A stretch of 64,000 nucleotides of DNA, from assembly GCA_963794265.1 (NCBI GenBank), contig CAWCDJ010000004.1, positions 1,302,001-1,366,000 of the forward strand, in the 5' to 3' direction. This DNA is from CAWCDJ01 sp963794265. GTDB lineage: Bacteria > Acidobacteriota > Terriglobia > Bryobacterales > Bryobacteraceae. A program made the position numbers and the translations under genes. The notes below the pieces were generated by a model. The model had not been told where the DNA came from. It did no database searches and was given only the letters and a program-made list of their open reading frames with translations. Below, piece after piece: positions 44,019 to 52,390 of the stretch; position 1 is the first letter of the stretch, and the number at the start of each line of letters is the position of its first letter.

Positions 44019-46088
44019 ATGACTCGGATTACCGGCTCGATTATTCTGTGTTTGGCTCTCGCGGGCCCGGCGTTCGCCCAGCCCGAAGTCATGGCCTGGG
44101 GCAACCTGACCGGCGTGCGGGTGGATGGCTACCTCCTGGAACTCGGCACCAGTATGTGCGTCGCCCAGCCGGGACTGGCCGGCTTGAGCTGCACGGGGCG
44201 CGAGAAGCAGCAGAATCGGTATGCGCGCAAGGGCAGGATCGAGACAGTCGATGTCCAGATGCGGCCGGCACGCGAGTTCCGCGACCCAGACCCGCAGAAG
44301 CCCGGCTGGGTCATGGCGGCTACCGAAACCGTGGAAGACACTGGTCCCGGCACCGCCAAGGTCGATCTCGAATTCACCTCTCCCAACGAAGCCGATATCG
44401 GCGGAGCTTTCCTCGGACTCGAACTTCCGGCATCGGTCTTCTCCGGCGGCTCGGTCGAGCTCATCGGGCCAGACCCCGCTACGGCCGGGCAAACTTCTCT
44501 CGCTCCGGGCGGTAGCGACCAGAACGAATATCTGCGCGCCAAAGCCACCGGCGCCCGGTTCGTATCTCCCACCCGGCAGATCGACGTGACGTTCAATGAG
44601 CCGACCCTGGTGATCGTCCGCGACGATCGCCGCAAAGGCAACTACAACCTGCAGGTGTTGTTCGCCGTCATGATGGGCAAGACCACCGCCTGCCAGACCG
44701 CCAGGAAGAGCTTCACGTTCAAAGTGACGGGCGAGATCGATAAGAAGCCGGTCGAGATTACGCTCGACGCTTCGCATCCCGGCCGGCTCTTCGACGGGCT
44801 CGGCGGCAACTTCCGCCTGCAGAACCCGCGCACCGACCCCCCGGTGATCGACTACGCCCTCGACAACTTGCGGGTCGCCTGGGGCCGCGTCGAGATGCCC
44901 TGGAGCTTGTGGCAGCCCGAGGAAGACAGCGATCCGCTGGCCGCCGCCCGGGCCGGCAATCTGAACCCTCGCATTCAGCAAGCCATGCAGATGGCGCGGC
45001 GGCTGGCGCAAAAGGGCATGCCCATTATCGTCAGCGCCTGGCAGGCGCCCCGCTGGGCGATTCTGGGAGCCGGCGGCCGCGGCGCTTTCGGCCCGCGCGG
45101 CATGGCCCGGCCCCCGGCCGTCTGCGGCATCACCATCATTCCTCCCGAGCCTGCCGGCCCGCGCGGCAATCCGCTGAATCCCGAGAAGATGGATCGCATC
45201 AAGCAGTCGATCGCCGATTACCTCCTCTTCCTCAAGGAGAAGTATGGCGTCGAGGCGGCCATGTTCACCTTCAATGAGTCCGATCTCGGCATCAACGTCC
45301 GCCAAACCCCCCGCGAACACGCGGAAATGATCAAGACCTTCGGCGCGTATTTCGCAAGCAAGGGCCTCGCCACCAGGCTCGCGTTAGGCGACACGTCCGA
45401 CGCCGACCCCATCGACTTCATCCAGCCCGCACTAAACGACCCCGAAGCGATCCGGTACATCGGCGCGGTCGATTTTCATTCCTGGCGCGGATGTACCGAC
45501 GACGTGCTGAAGCGATGGCGCGATGCCGCCCGGCTGCTGAACGTTCCCCTGATCGTCGCCGAGGGCAGCACCGACGCCGCCGCGTGGCGCTATCCCCAGA
45601 TCTTCGACGAGCAGTCCTTCGCCCTCTACGAGATCAACCTGTATCTGCGCATCCTCTCGATCGCCGAGCCGCGGTCGATCCTGCAGTGGCAACTCACCGC
45701 CGATTATTCGCCCCTGGCCGGCGGCGGCATCTTCAATGACAACGGCCCGCTCCGCCCCACGCGCCGCTTCTGGAACCTCAAGCAGCTTGCCTCCACGCCC
45801 CCGCGCTCCTTCTCTCTCCCGGTCGCCTGCGACAAACAGCCCAACCTGACGTGCGCCGCGTTCGGCGACATCGCCGGCGGCATCTACACCGTCCACATCG
45901 TCAACAACGGAGCGGCCCGCACCGCGACCCTCGCCGGTTTTCCGGCCGGTGTGAGCCAGTTGCGCGTCTGGGTGACGGATGCCGGACGCGGCATGCAAGA
46001 ATCCAGCCGCATCCCGGTTACCGGGGGCAAGGCGGAGCTCCCGCTGGCTGCCACGAGCTTCACGACGGTCATCAGCGCGAATCCGTAA
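44019..46088 (+). CDS. GH30-like glycoside hydrolase
   Basis: 689 residues, exported (SIILCLALAGPAFAQ). A 240-residue N-terminal beta domain precedes a barrel opening with DGLGGNFRLQNP. Candidate catalytic glutamates are FTFNESDLG (acid/base) and PLIVAEGST (nucleophile), about 120 residues apart as in GH30/clan GH-A. IPIIVSAWQAPRW-like segment KGMPIIVSAWQAPRWAI and SILQWQLTADYSPL fit the same family. A short beta domain ends the protein. Substrate unknown. Divergent from the TolB-like gene, with a start at ATG 44019 or the preceding GTG. Confidence 0.8.
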   Translation: MTRITGSIILCLALAGPAFAQPEVMAWGNLTGVRVDGYLLELGTSMCVAQPGLAGLSCTGREKQQNRYARKGRIETVDVQMRPAREFRDPDPQKPGWVMAATETVEDTGPGTAKVDLEFTSPNEADIGGAFLGLELPASVFSGGSVELIGPDPATAGQTSLAPGGSDQNEYLRAKATGARFVSPTRQIDVTFNEPTLVIVRDDRRKGNYNLQVLFAVMMGKTTACQTARKSFTFKVTGEIDKKPVEITLDASHPGRLFDGLGGNFRLQNPRTDPPVIDYALDNLRVAWGRVEMPWSLWQPEEDSDPLAAARAGNLNPRIQQAMQMARRLAQKGMPIIVSAWQAPRWAILGAGGRGAFGPRGMARPPAVCGITIIPPEPAGPRGNPLNPEKMDRIKQSIADYLLFLKEKYGVEAAMFTFNESDLGINVRQTPREHAEMIKTFGAYFASKGLATRLALGDTSDADPIDFIQPALNDPEAIRYIGAVDFHSWRGCTDDVLKRWRDAARLLNVPLIVAEGSTDAAAWRYPQIFDEQSFALYEINLYLRILSIAEPRSILQWQLTADYSPLAGGGIFNDNGPLRPTRRFWNLKQLASTPPRSFSLPVACDKQPNLTCAAFGDIAGGIYTVHIVNNGAARTATLAGFPAGVSQLRVWVTDAGRGMQESSRIPVTGGKAELPLAATSFTTVISANP

Positions 46089-46110
46089 GTAGCTGTCAAA
46101 ACTTGAACTT

Positions 46111-46141
46111 GCGGCCGGATCCCGGGGGTGGCGCCGGCCGC
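46111..46141 (+). terminator. Hairpin after the GH30-like gene
   Basis: GCGGCCGG (46111-46118) and CCGGCCGC (46134-46141), a perfect 8-bp stem with a 15-base loop, 23 bases after the stop codon. No T run follows, so it is a weak intrinsic terminator at best, or a boundary structure. Confidence 0.4.
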
Positions 46142-46153
46142 CTTCCAATTGTT

Positions 46154-46184
46154 TAATCAACCTAACTATTAATCTTATTGACTA
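46154..46184 (+). promoter_or_regulatory. Promoter/operator region of the Hdr-Mvh operon
   Basis: A sharp AT-rich stretch. TAATCAA (46154-46160) and TTGACTA (46178-46184) form an imperfect inverted pair with 17 bases between. TTGACT may also be a -35, with TCTGAT at 46201-46206 as -10 after 17 bases. The heptamer TTGACTA is shared with the aprBA operator candidate at 3844-3872. Regulation by the MarR protein of this operon is inferred. Confidence 0.4.
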
Positions 46185-46277
46185 TTTCTCTGATTTGGTG
46201 TCTGATGCTAATTGGCAAGGCGGAGACGAGCGGCCGGCCGCCGCCTCCCCGACCTTTCGCAGCAGAGGAGGGCCTTG

Positions 46278-46754
46278 ATGAACTTCGACGTTCCGGTCCT
46301 TGACCGATCTCCCTTCTTCGAACATTTCCAACCCAGGCACCTCGAAAAGCTCACGGCTCTGAGCTCCTTCGTGCGTTTCTCGACGGATCAGATCATCTTT
46401 CACGAAGAGGATGGCGACACCCGCTTTTACGTCCTGCTTTCGGGCCGGGTCGCTCTCGAACTCTCCCAGGGCGGACGGCAGGTCCTGATCGACACTCTTC
46501 GGGCGGGAGACGAATTGGGATGGTCCGCCGTCCTCGGGCAGAAGAAGCAGTTTCGCGCCCGCGCTTTGGAAGCGGTGGAGGCGTCGGCCTTCGAAGTCGC
46601 GGACCTGCGGGAAGCTTTCGACGCGAATCCGTATCTGGCCCGCGCGTTTCTCGAGAGGCTGTCCGGTGTGATCGCGCAGCGATTGCAGAGCACGCGCCGC
46701 CAACTCGGAAGGGCCCTGGCGGAACAGCGGGCACCCTCAAGACCATCCGCGTAA
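46278..46754 (+). CDS. Cyclic-nucleotide-binding-domain protein without DNA-binding domain
   Basis: 158 residues starting at ATG 46278, 5 bases after GAGGAGGG. Crp-type sensory fold: LDRSPFFEHFQPRHLEKLTAL, FSTDQIIFHEEDGDTRFYVLLSGRVAL, LRAGDELGWSAVL, then the C-helix (RAFLERLSGVIAQRLQSTRR). The phosphate-binding arginine region (KKQFRARALEAVEAS) is present in modified form. No helix-turn-helix follows, so it cannot act as a classical CRP regulator. First gene of the Hdr-Mvh operon; perhaps a redox or nucleotide sensor for the complex. Confidence 0.85.
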   Translation: MNFDVPVLDRSPFFEHFQPRHLEKLTALSSFVRFSTDQIIFHEEDGDTRFYVLLSGRVALELSQGGRQVLIDTLRAGDELGWSAVLGQKKQFRARALEAVEASAFEVADLREAFDANPYLARAFLERLSGVIAQRLQSTRRQLGRALAEQRAPSRPSA

Positions 46755-46866
46755 TGCAGGAGCGTGAATGTCCACCAGAGCTATCGGCGGCAGCGGGGTC
46801 GCGTGCTCTACCTGGGCTGTATCTTCGTTACCATGGGTCCTTCTCAGTCCATCCGTGGAGGATCGC

Positions 46867-47505
46867 GTGGATATTCACAACCGGCAACAACTGGTTAACG
46901 AACTGCTCGGGAGCGCGCACCTGTTCGTTTCCGCCGTGAGCGGCGTCATGGAGCAGCAACTGCTCTCGGAGATTGCAGGCAAGCAGTTGACCCTTTCCCA
47001 GCTCAAGATTCTCAAGCTGCTGGACCTTACCGAAGCCCACAACGTAGGCGACGTGGCCGCGTTCCTCGGTGTGAGCGACCCGGCCGCCAGCAAAGCCATC
47101 GATCGCCTGGTGCGGCGAAAATACCTGCGGCGGACCGAAGGCCGCGTGGACCGGCGCAGCAGCGATCTCTCGCTCGCCCCTGCCGGACGCATCATCCTGA
47201 AGCGCTACGAAGCCGCCAAGGACCGCAAACTCACGGACATATTCGGAAACCTGGAGCCGGACCAACTGCAGCAGACCTCGGCATTCCTGGAACGGCTCAC
47301 CAAGCGAATCGTCCACGATAGCGCGAACCCCGAGGAGATCTGCCTCCAGTGCGGGATTTATCTGAAGAAGCGCTGCCTGGTCCGGGAAGCCGGCCAGCCC
47401 GAGTGCCAGTACCAGCGCCGCAAGACGAAACAGCAAGTGAGGAACGATGCAACGCGAACTCAAATTTCAACGCGAAGCAGACCCGGAGTGGGCCCGCCGG
47501 GTTAG
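46867..47505 (+). CDS. MarR-family regulator with C-terminal four-cysteine tail (second copy)
   Basis: 212 residues from the GTG at 46867, preceded by GGAGG at 6 bases; an ATG at 46768 would add 33 unlikely residues. MarR winged helix: LTLSQLKILKLLDL, VGDVAAFLGVSDPAASKAIDRLVRRKYLRR, DRRSSDLSLAPAGR. Tail cysteines 159, 162, 170 and 180 have the same C-x2-C-x7-C-x9-C spacing as the regulator at 3165-3815. Its last 59 bases overlap the hdrC start in another frame, an unusually deep overlap that ties its translation to the complex. It probably controls this operon. Confidence 0.86.
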   Translation: MDIHNRQQLVNELLGSAHLFVSAVSGVMEQQLLSEIAGKQLTLSQLKILKLLDLTEAHNVGDVAAFLGVSDPAASKAIDRLVRRKYLRRTEGRVDRRSSDLSLAPAGRIILKRYEAAKDRKLTDIFGNLEPDQLQQTSAFLERLTKRIVHDSANPEEICLQCGIYLKKRCLVREAGQPECQYQRRKTKQQVRNDATRTQISTRSRPGVGPPG

Positions 47506-48013
47506 CGAGCGTCCCGGCGGCGAGGGCCTGTTTTCCTGCCTTCAATGCGGCGCGTGTTCGGGCACCTGCCCGCTCTCCATTTATATGGATTTCAGCCCGC
47601 GCCGCATTATCGCCCTCGTCCGCGAAGGTTTTCGCAAGGACGCGCTAAGTTCGAAAACCATCTGGCTTTGCGCATCCTGTTATTCCTGCGCAGTCCACTG
47701 TCCCCGGCAAATCCACATTACAGACGTAATGTATGGCCTGAAGCGCGAGGCGATCCAATACCGGCTGTATCCGGCTCGCTTCCCCATCCCCGTGCTGGCC
47801 CAGGAATTCTATAAGATGGTCAGGCGCCGCGGGCGCAGTTCCGAGTTCTGGCTGGTTCTGCGCATGGCGCTCCGTTCGAATCCCCTGGTCCTTCTCGGCA
47901 TGATTCGCAGCGGCTGGGATCTCATGCGCACCGGACGCCTCTCGTTGCGGCGCGAACGGATCCGGAGCGTCGACAGCCTGCCGCGGGAACTCGCTCCCAG
48001 GGAGGTCGCGTAA
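47447..48013 (+). CDS. hdrC: Heterodisulfide reductase subunit C-like ferredoxin
   Basis: 188 residues. Two [4Fe-4S] motifs of HdrC: CLQCGACSGTCP near residue 31 and CASCYSCAVHCP near 75, with the usual surrounding segments (YMDFSPRRIIALVREG, ITDVMYGLKREA). A 100-residue basic C-terminal part follows. It passes electrons between HdrA and HdrB. ATG 47447 has GAGGAACG upstream and lies within the end of the MarR gene; its stop overlaps hdrB (TAATG). Confidence 0.93.
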   Translation: MQRELKFQREADPEWARRVSERPGGEGLFSCLQCGACSGTCPLSIYMDFSPRRIIALVREGFRKDALSSKTIWLCASCYSCAVHCPRQIHITDVMYGLKREAIQYRLYPARFPIPVLAQEFYKMVRRRGRSSEFWLVLRMALRSNPLVLLGMIRSGWDLMRTGRLSLRRERIRSVDSLPRELAPREVA

Positions 48014-48918
48014 TGCCCGCCGACTATGGCTACTTCCCGGGTTGCTCGCTCAAAGGCACGGGCCGCGCCTATGAAGAGAGCCTGCTCACGCTCTTCGGCT
48101 TGCTCGGCCTGCCGCTGGCGGAACTCGAGGATTGGAACTGCTGCGGCGCGACATCCTACATGTCCATCGACGAGCGCTCGGCGTTCCTCCTCTCCGCGAG
48201 AAACCTCGGGCTGGCTCACAAGGCAGGGCGGCAGGATCTGCTGGCCCCGTGCAGCGCCTGCTACCTGGTGCTGCGGAAGACCCAGGATTATCTCCAGCGC
48301 TATCCCCGGCAAGCCAAAGAAGTGAGTTCCACGCTCGGCAACGGAAGCCTGAAAGTGCTCAACGCCATCCGCGTCAGGCATCCGCTCGAAGTGCTCTACA
48401 CCGATGTCGGCGCCGCGGGCATTAAGGAGAAGGTGGTGCGCCGTTGGCGCGGCGGCCGGGTCGCATGTTACTACGGGTGCCAGATGGTGCGGCCTTACGC
48501 CGAAGTGGACCGGGACCATGACCCGTCCCGCATGGACGAACTCCTGGCCGCGGTCGACGTGCCCACGGTGGAATACTCCCTGAAAACGAAATGCTGCGGC
48601 GGATCGCTGACCGGCACCATTCACGAGGTCGGCGTCCGCCTGAGCTACATCCTCCTCAAGGAGGCCGCCCGAAAGGGAGCGCAGGCCATCGTCACCGTCT
48701 GCCCTTTGTGCCAGTACAACCTCGACGCGTACCAGGCGGAAATCCGCCGTGCCTCCGGCGAGCGCCTGGACATGCCGGTGCTCTACTTCACCCAGATCCT
48801 CGGCTGGGCGCTGGGAGGCGACTTCGCCTCGCTCGGGTTCCGCCGGGCCATTTCCGGACGCAAAACCATCGAGCAGTGGTTCCCGAGGGCGCGCGCGGAG
48901 AAGGAGGCCTATGTCTGA
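48013..48918 (+). CDS. hdrB: Heterodisulfide reductase subunit B-like protein
   Basis: 301 residues with two CCG cysteine domains: YFPGCSLKG, DWNCCGATSY and APCSACYLVL, then CYYGCQMVRPY, TKCCGGSLTG and TVCPLCQYNLDAY. In methanogens these hold two noncubane [4Fe-4S] clusters that reduce the CoM-CoB disulfide. In bacteria with Hdr-Mvh sets the thiol-disulfide substrate is unknown, perhaps a DsrC-like protein. It is hydrophilic, hence soluble. Overlaps hdrA by 8 bases. Confidence 0.95.
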   Translation: MPADYGYFPGCSLKGTGRAYEESLLTLFGLLGLPLAELEDWNCCGATSYMSIDERSAFLLSARNLGLAHKAGRQDLLAPCSACYLVLRKTQDYLQRYPRQAKEVSSTLGNGSLKVLNAIRVRHPLEVLYTDVGAAGIKEKVVRRWRGGRVACYYGCQMVRPYAEVDRDHDPSRMDELLAAVDVPTVEYSLKTKCCGGSLTGTIHEVGVRLSYILLKEAARKGAQAIVTVCPLCQYNLDAYQAEIRRASGERLDMPVLYFTQILGWALGGDFASLGFRRAISGRKTIEQWFPRARAEKEAYV

Positions 48919-50905
48919 TCGCGACGGCCCGATTCGGATCGGCGTATACACTTGCCACTGCGGCACCAACATCGCCGCGACCGTGGATGTCAAGGCGCTC
49001 GCCGAATTCGCGGCCACGCTGCCGAACGTCGTGCTCTCGCGGGATTACAAGTACATGTGTTCCGACCCCGGCCAGGACCTGATCCGCCAGGACATCCGCG
49101 ATCACAACCTGAGCCGCATCGTGGTGGCCTCCTGCTCTCCCCACCTCCACGAACATACCTTCCGCACGGCTTTGAAGGTCGGCGGATTGAACCCCTTCTA
49201 TTTCCACATGGTGAATATCCGGGAGCAGGCTTCCTGGGTCCACGAGAACAAGGCGCAAGCCACGCGCAAATCGAAGGACCTGGTTCGCGCGGCCGTGCGG
49301 CGGGTCGCCTTCCATCAGCCGCTCGAGCGCGGCCGCGTGGCCATCCATCCCGACGTCCTGGTGCTGGGCGGCGGCATCGCTGGAATCCACGCCGCCCTCA
49401 CGCTCGCCAACGCCGGCAAGCACGTGTATCTGGTCGAGAAGGAGCCCACCATCGGCGGCCACATGGCCAGGTTCGACAAGACCTTTCCTACGCTTGACTG
49501 CGCGGCCTGCATCCTGACACCCAAGATGTCGGCCGTCCGCAGCCATCCAAATATTACGCTGTGGACTTACTCTGAAGTTACTAAGGTCGATGGCTATGTG
49601 GGTAACTATCGCGTCAGCGTGCTGCGCCGCCCCCGCTACATCGACGAAGATCTCTGCGCCGGATGCCTGGAATGCCTCGACGCGTGCGTCTATAAACAGG
49701 CCAAGGTGCCCGACGATTTCAACCTGGGGCTCAGCAAGCGCAAACCTATCTATATTCCCTTCCCTCAGGCCGTTCCGCAGGTGCCGGTGATCGACCCGGA
49801 AACCTGCATCCAATTCAAATCCGGGAAGTGCAAGACCACCTGCATCGAAGCCTGCGGCGAGCGGCACGCCATCAATCTGAGGGCTGAGGCCAGGCTCGAG
49901 GAAGTCGAAGTGGGAACGGTGATTCTCGCCACCGGCTTCCAGACCTTCGACGCCGCCTGCGTCCCCTACTACGGTTACCGCAAGTACCCCAACGTCTACA
50001 CCGCTCTCGAGGTGGAGCGGCTGGTGAATGCTTCCGGACCCACCAGCGGCGAAATGATTCTGCGGGATGGCCGCCGGCCGCAGACCGTGGGAATCGTGCA
50101 CTGCGTCGGCTCGCGCGACGAGAATACCCATCGCTGGTGCTCGCGCGTTTGCTGCATGTACTCGCTCAAGCTGGCACACCTGATCAAGGAACATACGGGC
50201 GCCGAAGTTTTTAACTTCTACATCGACATCCGCACGCCCGGCAAAGGCTTCGAAGAGTTTTACCAGAAGCTCCTGAACGAGCGCGTGCATTTCATCCGAG
50301 GGCGAGTGGCTGAGGTGACCGATTGGGTGCTCGATCCTTCCGAAGAAGGCAAGCTCGTCATCCGCGTCGAAGACACGCTCGCCGGATTCGTGCGCCGCAT
50401 CCCTGTGGACATGGTGGTGCTCGCGACGGGCCTCGAGCCGCGCGCGGACGCCCCCGAAGTCCGCCGCCTCTTCAACATCTCCTGCGGCGGGGAGGGTTTC
50501 TTTCTCGAGCGGCACCCCAAGCTCGCGCCGGTCAGCACCTTCACCGAAGGCATCTTCCTGGCCGGCTGCTGCCAGGGGCCGAAAGACATTCCCGACACCG
50601 TCGCGCAGGCCGGCGCCGCGGCGGCCGAAGCGCTCGCGCTTATCGATGCCGGCTACGTGGAAACCGAGCCCAACACTGCCCACATCGTCGAAGCCGAATG
50701 TTGCGGCTGCAAAACCTGTATCTCGATGTGCCCGTATCACGCCATTTCGTTCCTCGCCGACACGCACAAGTCCCGCGTCAACGAGGTGCTCTGCAAGGGC
50801 TGCGGAACGTGCGTGGCTGCGTGTCCTTCCGGCGCCGTCCGCCAATACCTGTTCGAAGACGACGAAATCTTCGAAGAGATCGAGGGGATCCTGAGCAATG
50901 CCTGA
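48911..50905 (+). CDS. hdrA: Heterodisulfide reductase subunit A (FAD/polyferredoxin)
   Basis: 664 residues from ATG 48911 with AAGGAGG just upstream. N-terminal cluster segment (YTCHCGTNIAATVD), FAD fold (VLVLGGGIAGIHAALTLANA), the HdrA-specific LDCAACILTPKM, an inserted ferredoxin (CAGCLECLDACV, CIQFKSGKCKTTCIEAC), HCVGSRDENTHRWCSRVCC, and a C-terminal pair (CCGCKTCISMCP, CKGCGTCVAACP). HdrA holds the bifurcating flavin that splits electron pairs from hydrogenase between ferredoxin and the HdrB site. Overlaps mvhD by 8 bases. Confidence 0.96.
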   Translation: MSDRDGPIRIGVYTCHCGTNIAATVDVKALAEFAATLPNVVLSRDYKYMCSDPGQDLIRQDIRDHNLSRIVVASCSPHLHEHTFRTALKVGGLNPFYFHMVNIREQASWVHENKAQATRKSKDLVRAAVRRVAFHQPLERGRVAIHPDVLVLGGGIAGIHAALTLANAGKHVYLVEKEPTIGGHMARFDKTFPTLDCAACILTPKMSAVRSHPNITLWTYSEVTKVDGYVGNYRVSVLRRPRYIDEDLCAGCLECLDACVYKQAKVPDDFNLGLSKRKPIYIPFPQAVPQVPVIDPETCIQFKSGKCKTTCIEACGERHAINLRAEARLEEVEVGTVILATGFQTFDAACVPYYGYRKYPNVYTALEVERLVNASGPTSGEMILRDGRRPQTVGIVHCVGSRDENTHRWCSRVCCMYSLKLAHLIKEHTGAEVFNFYIDIRTPGKGFEEFYQKLLNERVHFIRGRVAEVTDWVLDPSEEGKLVIRVEDTLAGFVRRIPVDMVVLATGLEPRADAPEVRRLFNISCGGEGFFLERHPKLAPVSTFTEGIFLAGCCQGPKDIPDTVAQAGAAAAEALALIDAGYVETEPNTAHIVEAECCGCKTCISMCPYHAISFLADTHKSRVNEVLCKGCGTCVAACPSGAVRQYLFEDDEIFEEIEGILSNA

Positions 50906-51341
50906 AGAGTTTGAACCGAAGATCGTGGCCTTCTTCTGCAACTGGTGCACGTATCTCGCCGCCGACCTGGCGGGCACCTCGCGCATCAAGTACGCGCCGA
51001 ATGCCGAGGTGGTCCGCGTCATGTGCTCGGGACGCGTTGACGTTCAGTTCGTGCTGAAGGCCTTCGCCAAAGGCGCCGACGGCGTTCTCATCGGCGGCTG
51101 CCATCCGGGCGACTGCCACTACCAGGAGGGCAACTACAAAGCGCTGCGCCGCTATCGTCTGCTCCAACGGCTGATCCGGCAGATGGGCATCGAGGAGGAA
51201 CGAATGCGCCTGGAGTGGATTTCCGCCGCCGAAGGGGACCGCGTGCGGGTGGTCATCAACGACATGGTGGAAACATTGAAACGCCTCGGACCGCTCCGCC
51301 CAGGCGAACAGGAGCAGGCGCGCCTGATGGAGGTCGCATGA
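50898..51341 (+). CDS. mvhD: MvhD-like [2Fe-2S] subunit linking hydrogenase to HdrA
   Basis: 147 residues. Family landmarks are IVAFFCNWCTYLAADLAG at the start, VMCSGRVDVQFVLKAF, and GGCHPGDCHYQEGN. The five cysteines visible (CNWC, MCSG, GCHPGDC) are those expected to hold the [2Fe-2S] cluster. MvhD carries electrons from the [NiFe] hydrogenase small subunit to HdrA. Overlaps the next gene by 4 bases (ATGA). Confidence 0.94.
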   Translation: MPEEFEPKIVAFFCNWCTYLAADLAGTSRIKYAPNAEVVRVMCSGRVDVQFVLKAFAKGADGVLIGGCHPGDCHYQEGNYKALRRYRLLQRLIRQMGIEEERMRLEWISAAEGDRVRVVINDMVETLKRLGPLRPGEQEQARLMEVA

Positions 51342-52276
51342 AACCCCGGATTGCCTTCTACTGGTGCGCCTCGTGCGGCGGCTGCGAGGAAGCCGTGCTG
51401 GATCTCGCGGAAGAGATCCTCAACGTAGTCGCCGGCGTGGACATCGTTTTCTGGCCCGTAGCCCTGGATTTCAAAGAGCCGGACCTCGCCCGCATGGAGG
51501 ACGCCTCGATCGACGCCTCCTTCATCAACGGGGCGATCCGCACCACCCACGAATTGGAGATGGCCCGCCTTCTCCGGCGCAAATCGAAACTGGTGGTGGC
51601 CTTCGGTGCATGCGCGCAGTTGGGCGGCATCCCCGGGCTCGCGAATCTTTCCACCACGGCGGAGATCCTCAGCGAAGTCTACGGCAACTCCGGGAATCCC
51701 AGGGCGGAATTCCGGGACGGCGGACACACCCTGACGCTGCCGCAACTGACCGCTTCGGTGTTCCCGCTCGACCGCGCCATTCCGGTCGATTACTACGTGC
51801 CCGGCTGCCCGCCGTCGCCCGCGATCGTCGCCGATGCCTTCAAGACCATCCTCGGCGGCACGCTGCCCGAACCCGGCACGGTGCTGGCGCCTGACCGCGC
51901 CATGTGCGACGAGTGTCCGCGGCGCGATTCGCACCCGTCGGACCTCAAGCTCGACCGGTTCTATCGCGTGCACGAACGCCCCCTCGACACCGAAACCTGC
52001 ATCCTGGCCCAGGGCGTTCCCTGCCTCGGCCCGGCCACGCGCGCCGGCTGCGGCGCGCGCTGCATCTCCGGCAACATGCCGTGCACCGGCTGCTTCGGGC
52101 CCACCAGCCACGTGCGGGATTACGGCGGCAAGGCGCTGTGCTCGATCGCCTCCATTGCCGGCGGCAGCGACCCAGCCGAGATCGACCGGATCTTCGATGG
52201 CATCGTGGACCCGGTGGGCACATTCTACCGGTACAGTCTTCCGGCCTCTTTCCTGGAGCGAAAACACTCGGAGTGA
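51338..52276 (+). CDS. mvhG: [NiFe] hydrogenase small subunit (MvhG-like, group 3)
   Basis: 312 residues, no Tat signal, so cytoplasmic. Proximal cluster residues: YWCASCGGCEEAVLD, AFGACAQLGGIPG and YVPGCPPSP. Additional cysteines in the second half (MCDECPRRD, CGARCISGNMPCTGCFGP) are set up for the medial and distal [4Fe-4S] clusters. It relays electrons from the NiFe site to MvhD. Stop codon lies 5 bases before the ATG of the large-subunit frame at 52282. Confidence 0.93.
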   Translation: MKPRIAFYWCASCGGCEEAVLDLAEEILNVVAGVDIVFWPVALDFKEPDLARMEDASIDASFINGAIRTTHELEMARLLRRKSKLVVAFGACAQLGGIPGLANLSTTAEILSEVYGNSGNPRAEFRDGGHTLTLPQLTASVFPLDRAIPVDYYVPGCPPSPAIVADAFKTILGGTLPEPGTVLAPDRAMCDECPRRDSHPSDLKLDRFYRVHERPLDTETCILAQGVPCLGPATRAGCGARCISGNMPCTGCFGPTSHVRDYGGKALCSIASIAGGSDPAEIDRIFDGIVDPVGTFYRYSLPASFLERKHSE

Positions 52277-52281
52277 CGACT

Positions 52282-52390
52282 ATGGAAACAGCAACCGAAA
52301 CCGGAGCGCCGCGCAGGATTACGATCGATCCGGTAACCCGCCTAGAAGGTCACGGCAAGATCGAGATCTTTCTCAACCAGGAAGGTCAGC
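52282..52390 (+). pseudogene. N-terminal part of [NiFe] hydrogenase large subunit in a shifted frame
   Basis: From ATG 52282 the frame encodes the expected large-subunit N-terminus, ITIDPVTRLEGHGKIEIFLN, up to a Glu codon at 52381-52383. Homology then switches to the +1 frame at GTC 52385 (V-S-V-D-R-A-Y-F-Q). The original frame continues with unrelated residues to a stop near 52539. The LEGH glutamate belongs to the proton path of these enzymes. Either a one-base insertion (or equivalent deletion), a sequencing error or translational frameshifting separates it from the remainder. Confidence 0.75.

Noticed and set aside
48788..51022. A 744-residue minus-strand open frame opposite hdrA
   Set aside because: hdrA is unmistakable on the plus strand and tightly packed in its operon; the reverse frame is a shadow.
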